This document shows, piece by piece, positions 43,259 to 51,958 of a stretch of DNA of 64,000 nucleotides. How positions within the stretch are numbered: position 1 is the stretch's first letter; the number at the start of each line of letters is the position of its first letter. The position numbers and the translations under genes are program-made. The stretch covers positions 26,995-90,994 of the forward strand of contig JAEZRV010000032.1 of the NCBI GenBank assembly GCA_023444055.1, in the 5' to 3' direction. Under the pieces are notes generated by a model. The model searched no databases, was not told the DNA's origin, and saw nothing but the letters and a program-made list of their open reading frames with translations. Origin of the DNA: Bacillota bacterium. Lineage in GTDB: Bacteria > Bacillota > Clostridia > Acetivibrionales > DSM-1351.

Positions 43259-43367
43259 AATACTTCTGCGAAAATGTATTATTACCTAATAATTTTGATA
43301 ATAATTATAACTAGTATGTTATAATGAGTTTTGTAAAAAACACAAGCTGAAAGTGAGGAAGAATGGC

Positions 43368-44336
43368 ATGCAAGAAAAACTGCTATCAATAGTGGTTCCT
43401 GTTTATAACGAACAGGAGGTTATAGATGAAACATTTAGACGGTTATCTGAAGTATTCAAAAATTATTTTATGAGGGTTGAATACATTTTTATAAATGACG
43501 GGAGTAAAGATAATACATACTTCAAACTTGGACAAATTGCGGAAAATAACCCAGAGGTTCGCATTATAAATTTTGCAAGAAACTTTGGTCATCAAATAGC
43601 AATAACCGCTGGTATGGATTATGCAAAAGGTGATGCAGTTGTAATAATTGATGCAGACTTGCAAGATCCTCCTGAAGTAATTAAGCAAATGGTTGAGAAA
43701 TGGCAGGAAGGTTATGAAGTAGTATATGGAAAACGATTGCAAAGAGAAGGTGAAACATTTTTCAAAAAGTTTACTGCGAAAATGTTCTATAGATTTCTTG
43801 ATAGCATGACAGACGTAAAGCTTCCTGTTGATGTTGGAGATTTTAGGCTAATAGACAGAAAAGTATGTGATGCGATGAAATGCCTGCCTGAGCGTTCAAG
43901 ATATGTTAGAGGTTTAGTTAGTTGGGTTGGTTTTAAGCAGACGAGTGTGGAATACAAACGTGAAAAAAGATTTGCAGGGGAAACAAAATATCCACTAAAG
44001 AAAATGATAAAGCTTGCTGGAGACGGTATATTTTCTTTTTCATATAAGCCATTAAAGCTGGCAACCTTTGTTGGTATGGTAATTTCAGCTTTAAGCTTTG
44101 TTTATCTTATAATAGTTTTAATACAAAGATTTGTAAAAAACGATGTTGCATCAGGATGGGCATCCTCAATGGCAGTTTCACTATTTTTTAATGGTGTAAT
44201 GCTTATAGTTTTAGGTATTATGGGAGAATATGTGGGTAGAATATATGAGGAAGTAAAGGCTAGACCCCTTTATATTGTTGGAGAGTTAATCGGTTTCGAT
44301 GAAAAAAATAACGATGATAACAAAGAGATTAAATAA
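43368..44336 (+). CDS. Family 2 glycosyltransferase (GtrB / dolichyl-phosphate-sugar synthase type)
   Basis: 322 aa from ATG 43368 (GAGGAA 7 bases upstream; the GTG at 43353 lies within the SD region). GT-A core with VVPVYNEQEVI, DGSKDNTY, the DxD-like IIDADLQDPPEVI and DVGDFRLIDRKVCDAM (acceptor loop), then two C-terminal spans (KLATFVGMVISALSFVYLII and VSLFFNGVMLIVLGIMGEYV). Such enzymes load glucose or mannose on undecaprenyl phosphate. The next gene, a multi-span transferase, would use the lipid-linked sugar. Confidence 0.9.
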   Translation: MQEKLLSIVVPVYNEQEVIDETFRRLSEVFKNYFMRVEYIFINDGSKDNTYFKLGQIAENNPEVRIINFARNFGHQIAITAGMDYAKGDAVVIIDADLQDPPEVIKQMVEKWQEGYEVVYGKRLQREGETFFKKFTAKMFYRFLDSMTDVKLPVDVGDFRLIDRKVCDAMKCLPERSRYVRGLVSWVGFKQTSVEYKREKRFAGETKYPLKKMIKLAGDGIFSFSYKPLKLATFVGMVISALSFVYLIIVLIQRFVKNDVASGWASSMAVSLFFNGVMLIVLGIMGEYVGRIYEEVKARPLYIVGELIGFDEKNNDDNKEIK

Positions 44337-44356
44337 AAAACTTGAGGTAAATAAGA

Positions 44357-45850
44357 ATGGCTAATTATTATAGAGCAACTAGTGATACTAAATTTGGAAC
44401 CATTCTTAGTAAGGTTATTATTTGCTTTTTAGCCATTTACACACTTTATTTAATATTTATTAACCAAATTTTTATAGACTTGATTTCTTTAAATTTAAGT
44501 TATCAGTTAAAGTACAGCGTTGCGGTATATGTAGTTATCGCCATATTGGTAATTAGTTTGTTTGTACTTATACACTTTGTATCTTGTCGCTTAAATATAT
44601 CACCTGCAGTGTTTGCAATTGTTATTTTTATTTTAGCTTTTGTGTTTAAAAGCATACTGGTATTTCTAACAGATACACAACCAGTATCAGATTTTAATGT
44701 TTTTTATCAGTATGCACTTAAACTATTCAATGGTGACAAATCTTTCGGAGATACTATGTATTTTAAGACATGGGCATATCAGACAGGACCAGTTATATAT
44801 TATGCGGCTATTATGAAGGTTTTTGGAACGGGTTTAATTCCATTAAAGCTTGTAAACTGTTTCTTTATGGCAGGTACTAACGTACTTATATACTTAATAG
44901 CTCGAAAAATATCCAACGATTTCACTGCGAGAGCTGTGGCACTTTTATACCTTTTATATCTTGCTCCATATTTTTTGACAACAGTGCTAACTAACCAGCA
45001 TTTTGCAGCATGTGTGTTTCTATTGGCTATTTATATATTTCTTTCTGAAAGATTCAATTGGGCTATCAAGGGCACTATTGCGGGAACAGTTATTGCTATC
45101 GGAAATACAGTCAGACCTATAGGTATTGTAATTATAGTTGCTTCGATTATTTGGGGAATAATTGAAATAATTAGAACACATAAGTATGTTAAAATGGGTG
45201 CGGTTATAATACTGCTGATTGCCTATTTACTAGTAAACTATGGATGTTCAGCTATGGTAAAATATACTGGGATAAATTCAGAAGGACTGGCAAATAATTT
45301 TCCACTTTGGAAATTTGTTGTTGGTATAAATCATGAATCTATCGGAACGTTTTCGTATGAGGATGAAGATAAGGTATATAGAATACAGGATTTTAATGAA
45401 CGAAATAATGTTGCAAAACAGGTTATTAAGCAAAGGCTTTCGGTAGGATTAAAAAAAATAGCCCAGTTAATGAATGAAAAGCAAATTGCAATGTGGGCAC
45501 TTTCCGACACTTTAAGCTGGGGATTTTATGATCAAATAGATGGACAGCTAGTACCGCCGAAAGAACTTAAGAATCTTGAACCAACGGTTCTTAAAATTGA
45601 AAAAATATATTATATTCTAATTTTTATACTTATGTTTATAGGTCTTTGCAAATTATTTATGGCTAATAAAATTAATCAAGGCGTGTTATTGCTTTCACTG
45701 ATACTTTTGTGCTATTTTGGAATACATTTTTTAATAGAGATACAAGTGCGCTACAGGTATTTTGCAGTAATACTAGTCTTTATTATGGCAGCAAAAGGCA
45801 GTGAAATGCTGATTGGTAGAATTGGAGCTAATAAAAAATATAACAGTTAA
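44357..45850 (+). CDS. Multi-span glycosyltransferase (GT39/GT83-like)
   Basis: 497 aa with about 11-12 hydrophobic spans, 21 bp after the GtrB-like gene. An Asp in the first outer loop (TDTQPVSDFNVFYQYALKLF) is placed like the catalytic DE/DD of PMT/ArnT-type GT-C enzymes, and KTWAYQTGPVIYYAAIMKVFG follows. It should move the lipid-linked sugar made by the upstream protein to a surface acceptor (wall polymer, lipid or protein). Acceptor unknown. Confidence 0.8.
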   Translation: MANYYRATSDTKFGTILSKVIICFLAIYTLYLIFINQIFIDLISLNLSYQLKYSVAVYVVIAILVISLFVLIHFVSCRLNISPAVFAIVIFILAFVFKSILVFLTDTQPVSDFNVFYQYALKLFNGDKSFGDTMYFKTWAYQTGPVIYYAAIMKVFGTGLIPLKLVNCFFMAGTNVLIYLIARKISNDFTARAVALLYLLYLAPYFLTTVLTNQHFAACVFLLAIYIFLSERFNWAIKGTIAGTVIAIGNTVRPIGIVIIVASIIWGIIEIIRTHKYVKMGAVIILLIAYLLVNYGCSAMVKYTGINSEGLANNFPLWKFVVGINHESIGTFSYEDEDKVYRIQDFNERNNVAKQVIKQRLSVGLKKIAQLMNEKQIAMWALSDTLSWGFYDQIDGQLVPPKELKNLEPTVLKIEKIYYILIFILMFIGLCKLFMANKINQGVLLLSLILLCYFGIHFLIEIQVRYRYFAVILVFIMAAKGSEMLIGRIGANKKYNS

Positions 45851-46010
45851 ACTAAAATAAACAAATTCTTTATATATTTACTTTGAAAGTTTAAAGTATA
45901 TAATAAACATATAATTTATTTTGTTATACGATTAGTTTTGTTATAATATCAAAGTACTCAATTACAGAATTAAATGAATTTAGATAGAATATTTGGAGGC
46001 ATTGACAAAA

Positions 46011-46805
46011 ATGAAACAATATCTTAATTTGTGTGAGCATATATTAAAGAATGGTACAAAAAAAGAAGATAGAACTGGTACAGGAACGATAAGTACCTTT
46101 GGTAATCAAATAAGATTTAATCTACAAGATGGATTTCCATTAGTTACTACAAAAAAAGTGCATTTAAAATCTATAATCCATGAACTTCTATGGTTTATAA
46201 GCGGAGATACCAATATTAAGTACTTAAAGGATAATGGAGTGTCTATATGGGACGAGTGGGCTGATGAAAATGGAGAATTAGGACCTGTATATGGCCATCA
46301 ATGGAGATCCTGGCCTACAGCTGACGGCAGAACAATTGACCAGCTAAGTGATGTTATTAACCAGATAAAAAATAATCCAGATTCAAGAAGAATGATTGTT
46401 AGTGCATGGAATGTTGGGGAGGTAGAGAAAATGGCTTTACCGCCATGTCACTGTTTTTACCAATTCTATGTATCAAATGGAACACTTTCATGTATGCTAT
46501 ATCAAAGAAGTGCTGATGTTTTTCTTGGCGTTCCTTTTAATATTGCATCATATTCACTGTTTACAATGATGATTGCACAGGTATGTGGTTTGAAGGCTGG
46601 GGATTTTGTTCATACATTTGGTGATACACATATTTATTTAAATCATATTGAACAAGTTAAGCTTCAGCTCTCACGTGAAACCAGAGCACTTCCTAAAATG
46701 AACATAAATCCAGATGTTAAGAATATATTTGATTTTAAATATGAGGATTTTACATTAACAGGCTATGATCCACATCCAATTATAAGGGGGGCTGTTTCTG
46801 TATGA
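46011..46805 (+). CDS. thyA: Thymidylate synthase
   Basis: 264 aa from ATG 46011, exactly the E. coli length; in-frame TTGs upstream overlap the GGAGG SD. RTGTGTISTFGNQIRFNL, the nucleophile C146 in LPPCHCFYQFYV, RSADVFLGVPFNIASY and HTFGDTHIYLNHIEQ are canonical. Methylates dUMP with CH2-THF, yielding DHF, which the overlapping folA recycles. Confidence 0.98.
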   Translation: MKQYLNLCEHILKNGTKKEDRTGTGTISTFGNQIRFNLQDGFPLVTTKKVHLKSIIHELLWFISGDTNIKYLKDNGVSIWDEWADENGELGPVYGHQWRSWPTADGRTIDQLSDVINQIKNNPDSRRMIVSAWNVGEVEKMALPPCHCFYQFYVSNGTLSCMLYQRSADVFLGVPFNIASYSLFTMMIAQVCGLKAGDFVHTFGDTHIYLNHIEQVKLQLSRETRALPKMNINPDVKNIFDFKYEDFTLTGYDPHPIIRGAVSV

Positions 46806-47281
46806 TTTCACTAATATTTGCCATGGGTAAAGATAATGCTCTTGGATATAAAAATAAAATGCCATGGCATTTACCGGCTGATTTAGCATACTTCAAAAAA
46901 GTTACAATGGGACAACCTGTTATTATGGGTAGAAAAACTTTTGAATCATTGGGCAGACTGTTGCAAGGAAGAACAAATATTGTAATTACAAGAAATAAAG
47001 AGTTTTCACATGAGGGTTGTATAATAGTTGATTCAATAGAAAGAGCAAAAGAATTAACCAACGATAAAGTTTGCTTTGTAATAGGTGGTGCTGAAATATA
47101 TGCAGCATTTTTACCCATAGCAGATAAAATGTATATAACCTATATAGATAATGAATTTGAAGCAGATACTTTTTTCCCAGAGATAGATTTTTCAAAATGG
47201 AAGCTTGTATCTAGTGAGCCTGGAGTGAAGGATGAAAAAAATCCGTATGACTATAAGTACTTAGTTTATGAGAAAATATAA
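46802..47281 (+). CDS. folA: Dihydrofolate reductase
   Basis: 159 aa; its ATGA overlaps the thyA stop. MISLIFAMGKDNALGYKNKM, PWHLPADLAYFKK (catalytic Asp27-type D), MGRKTFESLG (NADPH) and VIGGAEIYAAFLP are typical. Reduces DHF to THF, target of trimethoprim. Confidence 0.97.
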   Translation: MISLIFAMGKDNALGYKNKMPWHLPADLAYFKKVTMGQPVIMGRKTFESLGRLLQGRTNIVITRNKEFSHEGCIIVDSIERAKELTNDKVCFVIGGAEIYAAFLPIADKMYITYIDNEFEADTFFPEIDFSKWKLVSSEPGVKDEKNPYDYKYLVYEKI

Positions 47282-47310
47282 ACAGATTTTTTAACTTATA
47301 AAAATATAAT

Positions 47311-47339
47311 TTGACAACGAGGAATATTTCTGGTATCAT
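47311..47339 (+). promoter_or_regulatory. infC operon promoter
   Basis: TTGACA (47311-47316), 17 bases, TATCAT (47334-47339). Confidence 0.8.
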
Positions 47340-47344
47340 AGGTA

Positions 47345-47477
47345 TGCAAAACAAGAAGAAGTTTTCCACTTCTCACCTAGCGAACATTTTGATTTGCAAG
47401 GTAAATATCAGTTCCTTACGTATAATACGTTCAAGACTTAGATATTATTGTGGATATTTCTTCTATCCACTTTTTTT
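47345..47477 (+). promoter_or_regulatory. infC-rpmI-rplT leader with attenuator (L20-type)
   Basis: About 200 bases lie between promoter and gene. An AGAAG…CTTCT hairpin near 47355-47373 is followed by a terminator GTGGATA-TTTCTTC-TATCCAC-TTTTTTT (47450-47477). In Firmicutes this operon's leader binds L20, which promotes termination when L20 is in excess. Position and terminator support this; I did not verify the L20 site itself. Confidence 0.65.
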
Positions 47478-47547
47478 ATTGTATTAATTAATAGCAGGAC
47501 TTGAAGAGTAAATCTTCTAGCCTATTAAATTTTCGGAGGTGTCAGTT

Positions 47548-48060
47548 ATTAGCAAAAATGAATTAATGATCAATGAGGATATTCGAGACAAAGAAGTAAG
47601 ACTTATAGATGCTGATGGTACCATGCTTGGTATTATGGCAATTAAGGATGCCCAAGGACTTGCAAATACCAAGAATCTTGATTTGGTAAAGATCGCGCCA
47701 CAAGGTGTGCCGCCTGTTTGCAAGATTATGGATTACGGTAAATATATGTTCGAACTTGCAAAGAAAGAAAAAGAAGCAAGAAAAAATCAGAAGATCATAA
47801 ATATTAAAGAAGTTAGATTCTCGCCTTCGATAGAAGACCATGATTTTGAATTCAAGGTTAAGAATGCATATAAATTCTTGCAAAATGGAGACAAGGTAAA
47901 GGTTTCTATTAAATTTAGAGGAAGAGAAATGCACTACACCTCAATAGGCAATGAGATACTTGATAGATTTGCAGAAGCAGTAAAGGATGTTGGAATAGTT
48001 GAAAAAAGACCAAAACTTGAAGGCAAGAGTATGATAATGATACTAAATCCAAAGCAGTAG
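47548..48060 (+). CDS. infC: Translation initiation factor IF-3 (rare ATT start)
   Basis: 170 aa if started at ATT 47548: GGAGG (47535-47539) is 8 bases before it and the protein then begins ISKNELMINEDIRDKEVRLI, the family N-terminus. The GTG at 47539 overlaps the SD and cannot serve. AUU starts are known for infC and allow IF-3 to repress its own translation by rejecting non-standard starts. KIAPQGVPPVCKIMDYGKY and FRGREMHYTSIG are IF-3 signature blocks. Confidence 0.95.
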   Translation: MSKNELMINEDIRDKEVRLIDADGTMLGIMAIKDAQGLANTKNLDLVKIAPQGVPPVCKIMDYGKYMFELAKKEKEARKNQKIINIKEVRFSPSIEDHDFEFKVKNAYKFLQNGDKVKVSIKFRGREMHYTSIGNEILDRFAEAVKDVGIVEKRPKLEGKSMIMILNPKQ

Positions 48061-48077
48061 AACAGGAGGAGAAAGTT

Positions 48078-48275
48078 ATGCCAAAGTTAAAAACACACAG
48101 TGCTTCAAAGAAAAGATTTAGAGTTACAGCAAATGGTAAGATAAAATGTGGACATGCTTGGAGAAGTCATAGACTTGTTTCTAAGGCTACAAAAGCTAAG
48201 AAACATCATAGATTAGGCGCATACGTTTCAGATGCAAATTTAGCTACAGTAAAGAAACTTATTCCATATAAATAA
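48078..48275 (+). CDS. rpmI: Ribosomal protein L35 (bL35)
   Basis: 65 aa. MPKLKTHSASKKRFRVTANG and KIKCGHAWRSHRL are the L35 signature; very basic. GGAGG SD. Here the family's usual K-R-A/SH pattern includes a Cys (KCGHAW). Confidence 0.98.
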   Translation: MPKLKTHSASKKRFRVTANGKIKCGHAWRSHRLVSKATKAKKHHRLGAYVSDANLATVKKLIPYK

Positions 48276-48293
48276 GAAGGAGGACAAAGGGTT

Positions 48294-48647
48294 ATGGCAA
48301 GAGTAAAGGGTGCGATGAGAACTCGTGCAAGACGTAGAAAAGTGCTAAAGCTCGCAAAGGGATATTTCGGAGCAAAGAGTAAGCTCTTTAGAATGGCTAA
48401 ACAAGCCGTTATGAAATCCGGAAATTATGCATATAATGATAGAAGATTAAAGAAGAGAGATTTTAGACAGCTTTGGATAGCAAGAATAAATGCTGCTGCA
48501 AGAATAAATGGTTTATCATATAGTAAATTTATTGGTGGATTGAAAAAGTCAGGAATCGAACTTAATAGAAAAGTTCTTGCTGATATGGCAGTAAATGATG
48601 CTAATGGATTTGCTCAGCTCGCTGAGTTAGCAAAGAATGCTAAATAA
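48294..48647 (+). CDS. rplT: Ribosomal protein L20 (bL20)
   Basis: 117 aa; MARVKGAMRTRARRRKVLKL, YAYNDRRLKKRDFRQLWIAR, and INAAARINGLSYSKFI are diagnostic. Early 50S assembly protein and presumed autoregulator of the operon. Confidence 0.98.
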   Translation: MARVKGAMRTRARRRKVLKLAKGYFGAKSKLFRMAKQAVMKSGNYAYNDRRLKKRDFRQLWIARINAAARINGLSYSKFIGGLKKSGIELNRKVLADMAVNDANGFAQLAELAKNAK

Positions 48648-48669
48648 TTTAACATAGTATTGAAAAATA

Positions 48670-48697
48670 GGGAGTCCTTATATTGGGGCTCCTTTTT
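48670..48697 (+). terminator. Terminator of the infC-rpmI-rplT operon
   Basis: GGAGTCC-TTATATTG-GGGCTCC followed by TTTTT; ends about 40 bases before the next gene's start. Confidence 0.8.
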
Positions 48698-48739
48698 AGA
48701 TATGTATTCTTTAGCAATTTTGTTCGAGGAGAGTTTCAA

Positions 48740-49942
48740 ATGCAAAGAGTAGTTTTTTTAGTTGATATGAATGCTTTTTTTATTAGTTGTGAAATGACAA
48801 GAAACCCTGAAATAGTCGGTAGACCAGCTGCAGTAGCTGGAAATCCAAAGAATAGAGCGGGGATAATACTTGCTGCAAATTATGAGGCAAGAAAATTTGG
48901 TGTAAGAACTACAATGGTTATACATGAGGCATTAAAGCTTTGCCCTAATATGGTACTTGTTCCACCAGATCATCATTTTTATGAAGCAAAGTCGCAAGCT
49001 GTAATGAAACTGCTTGGTAACTATTCTCCTATTGTTGAGCAAAATAGTATTGATGAAGCCTGGATGGACATGACAGGAACAGAAAGCTTATTTGGAACAC
49101 CAGATGAGGTAGCTAAAAGGATAATGGCAGAAATTAATGATGATCTAGGCTTGTGGTGTTCAATCGGAATTTCTGAAAATAAACTTCTTTCTAAGATAGC
49201 ATCTGAAATAAAGAAACCAATGGGAATAACCGAGCTTTGGATAAAAGATGTTCAGACCAAGCTTTGGCCGCTTCCCATTACAGATTTATACGGAGTAGGT
49301 AAGCAGACAGGCATCAAACTCAACAATCTCGGGATAAACACCATTGGTGATTTGGCGGCATATAATTCTAAAGCGCTTTATAAAATATCTGGTAAGCAGG
49401 GTATAGAGCTTCAAAGGTTAGCAAATGGTATTGATGATTCACCTGTGAAACCTCATGCATCTGGGGAAATGAAGTCAATTGGAAGGTCTACTACCCTTGC
49501 AGAGGATGTATTAAAAATTGAAGATGTAAAAAATATTTTCCTGGAAATGTGTGAGGAGATTGGCTTTGATGCAAGGAAACATAATAAGAAGGCAAGGACA
49601 ATTCAGATTACTATTAAGTTTTCAGACTTTCAAAGTATAACAAGGCAGGTAAGCATAGAGCCAACATGTTTAACAAAGGATATATATGAAAAAGGGTATT
49701 CTCTTCTAAAGAAAAACTGGAATAATATTAAGCCAGTACGCTTGGTAGGTATTAGTATAAGCGGATTTGAACAGGAGTGTTTTTGTGAGCAGTTGTCACT
49801 TTTTGACCAGGCTTTTATTTCCGATAATAATTACAATGCTTCGCAAAAGGAAGAAAAACTGGAAAAGGCTATTGATGCTATCCGATGCAGACTAGGTAAG
49901 AAATCTATCACTAGGGCAACACAAATAAAAAAGCCTGAATAA
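48740..49942 (+). CDS. Y-family DNA polymerase (DinB/UmuC-like)
   Basis: 400 aa from ATG 48740 (GAGGAGAG SD); the frame runs back to 48683 through the preceding terminator. VFLVDMNAFFISCEMTRNPE, AANYEARKFGVRTTMV and the catalytic NSIDEAWMDMTG are present; usual Y-family text is YSIDEA.LD. The HhH segment (ITDLYGVGKQTGIKLNNLGI) and little finger follow. Ends in a basic tail without a clear beta-clamp-binding peptide, though QLSLFD (near residue 355) fits one. Translesion synthesis; Pol IV is likely. Confidence 0.92.
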   Translation: MQRVVFLVDMNAFFISCEMTRNPEIVGRPAAVAGNPKNRAGIILAANYEARKFGVRTTMVIHEALKLCPNMVLVPPDHHFYEAKSQAVMKLLGNYSPIVEQNSIDEAWMDMTGTESLFGTPDEVAKRIMAEINDDLGLWCSIGISENKLLSKIASEIKKPMGITELWIKDVQTKLWPLPITDLYGVGKQTGIKLNNLGINTIGDLAAYNSKALYKISGKQGIELQRLANGIDDSPVKPHASGEMKSIGRSTTLAEDVLKIEDVKNIFLEMCEEIGFDARKHNKKARTIQITIKFSDFQSITRQVSIEPTCLTKDIYEKGYSLLKKNWNNIKPVRLVGISISGFEQECFCEQLSLFDQAFISDNNYNASQKEEKLEKAIDAIRCRLGKKSITRATQIKKPE

Positions 49943-49951
49943 TCAATACCA

Positions 49952-50656
49952 TTATTTGAACTTAGCAGGCATTTTATTTTTTAACATAAGCCTTTGTTTT
50001 GCAAATATGAATTTTGTTAATATTGCAGAGTCCTGTGAGGATATTTTAATATAGTGCAGACCTACCGTGTACAAATTATTACTAATCGGCAGAGAGCGTT
50101 TTACTTGAGCTAGAACTCTAATTTTTGAAGTTTCTTCTAGGTTAATTGTAATATCTACAATAGTCCCTGGTTCAAGCAGAGTATCGATGTGCATAGATAA
50201 CCCATTACTACTTATATCTGTAGTTGAAGCGTTTTTTAGATTAACATTGTTTATTTTTGGAAAATCAATCTTATCAATATTTGCAAAATTATTATCCAAA
50301 ACTGTATATCTACAGTTTAGTGCTGTATCTAACCTGTAGGCATCTCTTCTTTGAAGTTTACTAATCTCACTCATAATAGTTATATCAAATGCTTCAAGTG
50401 GACCATTTTTTCGATGACCTTTTACAATTGCATTGAAGAATAAAAAATCCTTATTCTCATCTAAAAAGTATACAAATAAATCTAAACCTATGTTAAGGTA
50501 TTTATACTTGCCATTATATATTGGGGCAGAAATACTAACGGTTTTGTTATCGATAATATCGATTAATTGGCTGTTATAAGTGTTTGATGAATTATCATTA
50601 ATATTTGGTATCTTTATTTCAAGTTTAGTACCAATTCCAATTTTATTAGTATCCAT
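49952..50656 (-). CDS. PilZ-domain c-di-GMP receptor (YcgR-like)
   Basis: 234 aa. An N-terminal YcgR-N/PilZN-like beta domain (1-100) precedes a PilZ domain with R104-DAY-R108 and D147-I-S-S-N-G152, matching the RxxxR and (D/N)xSxxG c-di-GMP-binding motifs. YcgR-type proteins bind the flagellar motor or other partners when c-di-GMP is high. It stands alone, convergent with the polymerase gene. Confidence 0.88.
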   Translation of the reverse strand: MDTNKIGIGTKLEIKIPNINDNSSNTYNSQLIDIIDNKTVSISAPIYNGKYKYLNIGLDLFVYFLDENKDFLFFNAIVKGHRKNGPLEAFDITIMSEISKLQRRDAYRLDTALNCRYTVLDNNFANIDKIDFPKINNVNLKNASTTDISSNGLSMHIDTLLEPGTIVDITINLEETSKIRVLAQVKRSLPISNNLYTVGLHYIKISSQDSAILTKFIFAKQRLMLKNKMPAKFK

Positions 50657-51063
50657 AAGATATCTCCATAATTATATACATGATTTTTTTTAGTTATTTG
50701 TATCGATTCTTCGATTACAATAATAAAATAAAAAATTAAGTGAATAAATATATCTAAATAAATTATATGCCATAACTTAGAAATTTTCATTATAAAATTT
50801 TAAAAAGTTTCAGAATATTTACAATGTTCATAATAACTATAACACAATAGTAATTTAATATATAAGAATTAAGCAATAAAATCTTTGCAAACAGACAACC
50901 TTGACTGTTTTAGAAAAAGCTGTTATTGTATTTCTATAAAGGAACTTGTTTGATTTCAAAAATCTGTTAATATACTTATTTGTTTTTAAATAAGTTTGGC
51001 TTTAAAACAAGCAATGTTGGTTTACCTTCTTGAAGCTTGTTTACCGTTAGGAGAGTTTTTATT
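50657..51063. other. Divergent intergenic region (407 bp)
   Basis: Between the PilZ gene (minus) and yerC (plus). AAACAAGC (about 51004) and GCTTGTTT (about 51033) form an 8-bp stem just ahead of the yerC SD, possibly an operator for this TrpR-type regulator. No gene seen. Confidence 0.45.
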
Positions 51064-51360
51064 ATGAATTCAAAATTACATGATGAACATACGGATAGTC
51101 TTTTTGATGCTATCCTACTTTTGAAAAATAGAGAAGAGTGTTATCAATTTTTTGAAGATATTTCTACAATATCTGAGATTAAAGCATTAGCCCAAAGGCT
51201 TGAAGTTGCCAAGATGCTGAGAGATAAAAAAACATATACAGATATAAGTGAGAAGACTGGTGCAAGTACTGCAACTATTAGCAGAGTAAATAGGTGCCTA
51301 GTTTACGGAGCTGACGGATATAATCTTGTTTTAGATAGACTAGAAGAAAAGGATAAGTAG
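51064..51360 (+). CDS. YerC/YecD family TrpR-related regulator
   Basis: 98 aa from ATG 51064 (AGGAGA SD 10 bases upstream); the frame extends upstream only to a TTG. HTDSLFDAILLLKNREECYQFFEDI, SEIKALAQRLEVAKML and the helix-turn-helix YTDISEKTGASTATISRVNR are typical. TrpR-superfamily DNA-binding proteins; the YerC branch has no well-defined effector. Confidence 0.92.
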   Translation: MNSKLHDEHTDSLFDAILLLKNREECYQFFEDISTISEIKALAQRLEVAKMLRDKKTYTDISEKTGASTATISRVNRCLVYGADGYNLVLDRLEEKDK

Positions 51361-51365
51361 CATAC

Positions 51366-51770
51366 ATGTTAAGGAAACTATTTATAAGCATAATAATATT
51401 GTCTACTTTTGCTTCAGAGGGTGGGGTTTGTTATTCTGAGGAGTTAATTAAGTACTACTTGGCTAACCTTACCTATTTAGATGTTATGCAGAATAGCATA
51501 GATTCTGTCTCTGATTTTAATGTAAATAAACTGAGTACTGCTGAAAAAAAAGGGACTCCTTTAGCCTTTTATAAGATGATTTCTCAGGATTCTATAGATT
51601 CAAAGTCTCCAAATAGAAATATCCATCAAGAGGCTTTATGGGTTTGCTTTTTAATAGCCGGAATAGTTATCTTTTGCGTTTTATATATTTGTTTAAATAA
51701 TAAATTATTCATTATCACAAGACGTAGTTTGCTATGTCTTGCAGATTCTTCGCCACCAGCTTATTGCTGA
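51366..51770 (+). CDS. Hypothetical membrane protein (134 aa)
   Basis: Five bases after yerC, so co-transcribed. An N-terminal hydrophobic stretch (MLRKLFISIIILSTFAS) looks like a signal peptide; about 70 polar residues follow, then a strong span (EALWVCFLIAGIVIFCVLYIC) and a short tail with RRSLLCLADSSPPAYC. No recognised domain, no clear SD. Possibly two-span. 51771-51958 shows no further gene. Confidence 0.5.
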   Translation: MLRKLFISIIILSTFASEGGVCYSEELIKYYLANLTYLDVMQNSIDSVSDFNVNKLSTAEKKGTPLAFYKMISQDSIDSKSPNRNIHQEALWVCFLIAGIVIFCVLYICLNNKLFIITRRSLLCLADSSPPAYC

Positions 51771-51958
51771 ATCTATTTTTATTTTAAATTTTATTTATTA
51801 TTTTAATAGCTATATGTATAAGATACAAGCAGAATAATTGAAAAATTAGCAATGCTTTATTAATACTGTAGTTATTTAGAATCCACCTTTTTTGTGAGAG
51901 CTGTTGTGTTTTAATAAAAAATAATCAAATCAATGTATTTGAATGGGAGAGTATAATT

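Noticed and set aside
43353..43367. GTG start for the GtrB-like gene, adding MRKNG
   Set aside because: It overlaps the GAGGAA SD that serves the ATG at 43368; family members start near MQEKLLSIVVPVYNE.
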